Shown piece by piece: positions 59,285-64,000 of a stretch of DNA of 64,000 nt. The DNA is from Plecoglossus altivelis (taxonomy: Eukaryota > Chordata > Actinopteri > Osmeriformes > Plecoglossidae), in the NCBI GenBank assembly GCA_036571765.1, contig BROE01000001.1, forward strand, positions 3,292,457 through 3,356,456, given 5' to 3'. Under the pieces are notes generated by a model that was not told the DNA's origin, did no database searches, and saw only the letters and a program-made list of their open reading frames with translations. Positions within the stretch are counted from its first letter, which is position 1. Every line of letters begins with the position of its first letter. Made by a program: the position numbers and the translations under genes.

Positions 59285-59599
59285 CCTTGAGCCCAGTAGT
59301 TACCAACAATGATTACAAGTTAATCACCACACACGTTCATGACTGTACCCATTCTTATTGACTGGCCATGACTCATTTAATTTATGTGTATTATGTTGGT
59401 TAAGTTCTTCAATACAAAACTGCTAGTGTATTCTTATCAAACTAATGTAACCAATGTTACAATTTTACTTGTCTGTAAAACATTTCTGCACTGTACTATT
59501 CTAGAACTTATTGAAATTTAAATATATATTTGTAATCCATTTAACTACATTTTGTATATTAAAATGTTTGAATCTAATCCCTGTCTATAAAATCAGTCA

Positions 59600-59605
59600 A
59601 ATAAA
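59600..59605 (+). terminator. hormad1: Candidate poly(A) signal of hormad1
   Basis: AATAAA 316 bp after the hormad1 stop codon. The stretch 59285-60092 holds the convergent 3' ends of hormad1 and aldh9a1 and no other gene. Confidence 0.5.
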
Positions 59606-60092
59606 TAGCTCAGAAAAAAACAGATCAAAAGATGTTGTTATTCATAACATGGTACATGCGGCACATCATTTATCAAATACTGTACAATTTTATAAAGAAG
59701 AGCTATAGAGTAACGATCCTTCTGACATGAATACTGTTAATCACTTGCTGTCAAGTTCCCTGGCTCTCCAACACTTGGTGGATACGATTTGAGTAGCTAC
59801 CAAAGATTTGACTTCAATGTAAAAATTACTGGCTACAAGTAAGGCACACAGTATTAAGGCACTTTCATTACGTTTCAGTTTGGCACAGTTGGTCATTTTC
59901 TTAAACTTGACTTCTAATAATTTGCATCAAAAAGCAGAGTTGAAGTCTTCACAAATATTGGACTCACAGCATCATGAAAATACCAGAGTAAGTTTAACAT
60001 TCCTTTACATTTCTAGAACCTGCATAGCTATTTGACTACAAGCCATCATATCTCCTTCCTGGACTAGAAGCATCACTTCCTTGGGGTTGTCT

Positions 60093-63000
60093 TCAAAAGA
60101 GGCTGTCCACATCACTCATCTCAACAAAGACAGTCTTCAGTTGGGAGTAAAACTCTATGGTCACCTGACCATTCTCCCTCCCAATGCCTATAGAAAGACA
60201 AAAGTGGCATATCGTCAAGCGTCTACGACTATATTAAAGTGTATTGTTCTGGTGCCATTTTGAGGAGAGCGAGTCATTTTCCAGTGCGTGTTATGGATAC
60301 AGTACCAGACATTTTGTACCCTCCGAAGGGCACCTCCACAGGAGTGATGTTGTAGTTGTTAATGAAACACGTGCCGGCATTCAGATTCTCCACCACACGA
60401 TGGGCTCGACTGACATCCCTACACTCACACATACAAACACACACGCTAAGATACTCAACACACTGAAACACATCTGAGTATGCCACAAAAGTCAACAACC
60501 TGTTAAATGTTGGCCAGTTCACCGATTCCAGCAACAGCCGTTTATGACTTGACTACCTGGTAAAGACACCGGCAGCCAGACCGAGGGGGGTGTCATTGGC
60601 TCTGCGAAGAACCTCCTCCTCAGTCTGGAAGGACAACACAGACATGACAGGGCCAAAGATCTCCTCCTTCACACACATCATGTCATCCCTACAATCGCCT
60701 TAACAGAACAGAGGGAGAACAAAGTAGTGCCTTAGTAAGATGGGAGGGTTCTTCCTTTACAGCAGCTTGAACTGTGTCCATACATGCCAGATGGCCCTGA
60801 GCCCAGCTTACCCAATACACAGGGGGTCATGAAGTATCCACCCCTGAGTTTAGGATCGGCCGGAACAAATGGCTCGCCTCCACACAAGACAGTGGCGCCC
60901 TAGTTTAGCAGTTCAGTGTTAGTCATCTCAGACTGGGCTAGCAGCCATGTCAAATTTACCGCAAACGATTTATCACAGCTGGTTTGATTCCAATGGACAA
61001 TATTTCAATTTCAAAGGGGTGAGTTCATTAGCATGCACCGACATTTGCACCTCTTTCCTGGCCTGATCCACGAAGCCTAGCACTCTGTCCAGGTGTGGCC
61101 GGTTGACTAACGCTCCCATACGAGTGCTCTCTAAGAGCGGGTCCCCTATCTCAATAGCCTTGGTCCTCTTCACAACCTCCTCTAGGAACTCAGGTAGAAT
61201 CTGGCTCTGCACGAAGACTCTTGTCCCATTGCTACATACCTGCAAGGGACAAAGTAGAAAAATAACCTTAGATATTGGTTTTTGTCCTACCCAAATGTCC
61301 ACTTGATTCATAGGGTTCAAGTGATATGAAATTTGGCCTTACGAGGTTTGAATGTTAAGATCTGACAAATTGCCTGCATATGCTCAAGATGCGTGTGTGA
61401 TTTTTCAATCAAAACACATTCAGACCGGCCACCGAGCTACAATGTTTCAACCATCACACCCACCTGTCCTTGGGACAGGAAGTTAGCCATGAGAGCCCCT
61501 TTCACTGCGTTCTCCAGGTCGCTGTCTTCAAAGATGACCAGTGGAGACTTCCCACCCAGTTCCAGAGTCACTGACTTCACACCTTTGGAAGCCATCTCCA
61601 TAATCTGTGGGTCGGGACAGACTTCATATGAAAATCTGTTGTTGTGCCACCACATCCAGTGCTCAGCGTGTGGGTAGTTTCATTACTTCTAGAGCACTTT
61701 ACCTTCTTGCCTGTAGGCACACTACCAGTGAAGGATATCTTTTCCACAGCAGGGTGGTGGCAGAGAAGGGTTCCCGTCTCCTGGCCGCCCTGCACTACAT
61801 TGAACAGCCCCTCTGGAGCCCCAGCCTTGGCATAGATCTCAGCCAGCATCACAGCTGTAACAGGTGTCACCGGGGAGGGTTTAAACACCATGGAGTTCCC
61901 TGGAGGAGCGAGACACCGCAATGCGGAAATGGGTCAGCCGTTGTTATATAACAGTTGCCAGTCAATAATGAAAACAATTATAAACCATGAATACACATGT
62001 AGCAGTTATACTGTATATAAATGATACGCAAATAGAACCCTACAAGGAGAGTTTTGTACCACAGGCCAGAGCTGGGGCGGACTTCCAGGCTGCTATCTGG
62101 AAGGGGTAGTTCCAAGCACCAATCCCAACACAGACTCCCAAAGGCTCCCTCCGTGTGTAGGCGAAGGAACCCCCTGGCAGCTGCACATGCTGACCTTGAA
62201 GGAAAACACAAGGTGAGGACCACTATCATCACAATCTTTAGGAGAAACACTAATCAGTGTCATTGATAAGTATACTCTACCTATGGAGTCATCGTGTTAC
62301 TTGTAAACATGTTACACAGTCTCTGAAGTAAAGATGTGAAGTGATCTCTGAAGTGATGACCAACCTACATTCATGAGTCAAAGCATCTACCCCTTCAACT
62401 TCCCCAATGTCAACCCAATATTTCCCAGTGGGATCTTGCTAACCTGCCAGAGTGCTGGCCACCCCTGCATAGTACTCTATACACAGCCTGGCGGAGTCCA
62501 CGTCCAGTCGGGCTTCTGTGATGGACTTCCCATTGTTTACGACCTCCATCTCTGCGATCTCCTCGCGCTTATCCTGCCACAGAACAACACAGCACGTCAG
62601 AGAGTGTTGCGTTTCCTGTAGACTCTGCGCCCTGGCATTGTCTGGATGTGTCTGGGTGGCGTACCTCGATGATGTGAGCAGCCTTAATCATGACTCGTGA
62701 TCTCTCCATCCCTGACATTCGACTCCACTCCTGGAAGGCAGACTGGGCATTTTTCACAGCATGATCCACCTCCACTTCACCACAAGGCTCCAATTCACAT
62801 AGAACTTTCCCTGCAAGCAAGGTGCAGTTCAATGACAGTTGAACAAAAGTGAAAAAGCATGCCTCCATTTAAAAAGAAGTTTTTCTTCACTGACATTATT
62901 ATATTCATTGGTTCATCAGTCCTTCAAATGTGATTTGCAGACAATTATGACTGGTTTCAAGATCATTTTAAATCATGAGAATTAGAGGCCATGGTCAGAC

Positions 63001-63267
63001 AGGAACTTTGGACCCAATTGTAATTAGATGAAAAAATGGCGTTGTAAGACAGTCTGTTTCTGCAGTCAATTGTTAAACTTTATGACTACCAGTGGAAGGC
63101 TCGTAAACTCGTTCAGTATTCGATGCATTTTTGATCCTCACGCGGTCTCCGCACCAAAAGTTGAGAGGAACTGTTATGTCGAAGGTCCCCGTGGAAGCAT
63201 ACCGTCTCCCCGCAGTATAAAGAGCACCGGGTTGGAGCTTCCAAATTTTAATAAACCTTAGATACAT
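60093..63267 (-). CDS. aldh9a1: 4-trimethylaminobutyraldehyde dehydrogenase (ALDH9A1)
   Basis: ALDH9A1 oxidises 4-trimethylaminobutyraldehyde in carnitine synthesis and also aminobutyraldehyde to GABA, with NAD+. Eleven minus-strand exons (63090-63267, 62665-62810, 62444-62573, 62060-62194, 61703-61899, 61464-61604, 61051-61239, 60812-60899, 60557-60698, 60306-60418, 60093-60187) join in frame to 517 residues. Landmarks: GIGAWNYPFQIAAWKSAPALACGNS (NAD-binding region), FTGSVPTGKK, the catalytic-Glu motif LELGGKSP, the catalytic Cys in FLSQGQVCSNGTRVFV, KEEIFGPVMSVL, CFINNYN and PFGGYKMSG. The start used (MYLRFIKIWK ... GRRYASTGTF) adds about 24 residues, basic and free of acidic residues, before the STGTF at which the short human form begins; this resembles the longer human isoform and a possible mitochondrial presequence (inference). 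Confidence 0.96.
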
Positions 63268-63835
63268 GACTTCACCCCCTGCAACATAAAAAGTATGTAT
63301 TCACGTAAACATCCAACTTGACATGACATGTTATAAAGGTAAACTTCAGCAAAAATCCAGCGACCGTACACCACGAATAGCATAAAGAAACGTGCATTTT
63401 GTGGGCCCTGCACTGCACAACAGTCTTAAATCAAGTAACTTACTCTCACAATATCATTTACGCCGATTAAGTCTGGATACCTCTAGTTTCACAAACTGTA
63501 AATTAGCAATGTAGCCAACCAGCCATGATAGTGGGCGTCTTACGTAAACGACGACACTCACTGGCTACTTGCAAGTAGGTTACAACAAGCGATTGGCCGT
63601 TTGCTCGATCATTACAAAAGGGACACGGGTAGATGTTGTTGGAATAATATATATATATACAGATTATTTCGTCCATTATATGTGTATGGTTTTTTTTTTA
63701 CATCAAAAATATAATTAATCCATCTCCCAGAAAAGAAAAAAAATCGAATGCGAAAAAATAGGCTAATGATGTACAGATGGGAGGAGCAACGTGTTAATGC
63801 CATCCCTTGTCTGACTTTTTCGGCATATTGCAAGC
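63268..63835. promoter_or_regulatory. Divergent promoter interval of aldh9a1 and uck2
   Basis: Only 568 bp separate the start codons of aldh9a1 (minus) and uck2 (plus), implying a shared bidirectional promoter. No TATA box in a convincing position; a short (TA)n tract occurs at 63647-63658. Inferred from position alone. Confidence 0.6.
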
Positions 63836-63940
63836 ATGGCCGGGGACAGTGAAACACATCTAAGGGACCACGGCGAAAATGAAAATATTGTTCGACAACC
63901 TTTCCTTATCGGTGTGGCCGGGGGCACTGCCAGTGGCAAG
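63836..63940 (+). CDS. uck2: Uridine-cytidine kinase 2, first coding exon (gene continues beyond window)
   Basis: UCK2 phosphorylates uridine and cytidine in pyrimidine salvage. The exon encodes 35 residues, starting MAGDSE as in other vertebrate UCK2 proteins and ending with the Walker A P-loop GVAGGTASGK at a good donor (AAG/GTTAGC, 63940/63941). The remaining exons are outside the window. UCK1 is less likely because of the MAGDSE start. Confidence 0.9.
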
Positions 63941-64000
63941 GTTAGCGGAAGGACATTTTTTTTAATCATATATTATTTTATTACAGCTTTAGTGACGGAA

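Overview
This window is nuclear DNA from a ray-finned fish, almost certainly a teleost. The evidence is many short GT-AG introns, CA/CT microsatellites, small DNA-transposon and SINE relics, and vertebrate genes in a fish-type arrangement, including an agouti gene of the teleost agrp2 type. The species cannot be named from sequence alone. All exon joins below were made by eye from splice sites and reading frame. For atp6v0d2, agrp2, snx16, ipp, tmem69, gpbp1l1, prdx1, hormad1 and aldh9a1 the exon lengths were summed and give intact frames.

Layout: (1) 105-16668 (+), the 3' part (about 50 exons, about 3,100 residues) of a giant secreted protein of the large lipid transfer protein class, ending in a von Willebrand type D domain; its N-terminus lies left of the window. 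(2) 17289-25326 (-), atp6v0d2 (V-ATPase subunit d) with agrp2 (agouti family) directly upstream on the same strand, mirroring mammalian ATP6V0D1-AGRP. (3) 29266-31555 (-), snx16, head to head with ipp (32598-35649, +). (4) tmem69 (-), gpbp1l1 (+), nasp (-) and prdx1 (+), the same order as in human 1p34, but without CCDC17 and AKR1A1. (5) hormad1 (+, 56857-59284). (6) aldh9a1 (-, 60093-63267), head to head with the first coding exon of uck2 (+, 63836-63940), which continues past the right edge.

The genes do not form one pathway. Coherent units are the agouti/V-ATPase pair, the two divergent promoters (snx16/ipp and aldh9a1/uck2) and the conserved ipp-prdx1 block.

The most notable observations are: the apolipophorin-like vWD protein with repeated 'L-x-H-[ST]...G-[LIV]-P' modules, many one per exon; a misplaced antisense copy of a gpbp1l1 exon inside nasp; a 925-bp terminal-inverted-repeat transposon in the 3' flank of nasp that probably lies in its 3' UTR; a GC-AG intron in gpbp1l1; and two consecutive microexons (21 and 27 nt) in hormad1. 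I saw no tRNA or rRNA gene, CRISPR array or phage-like region.
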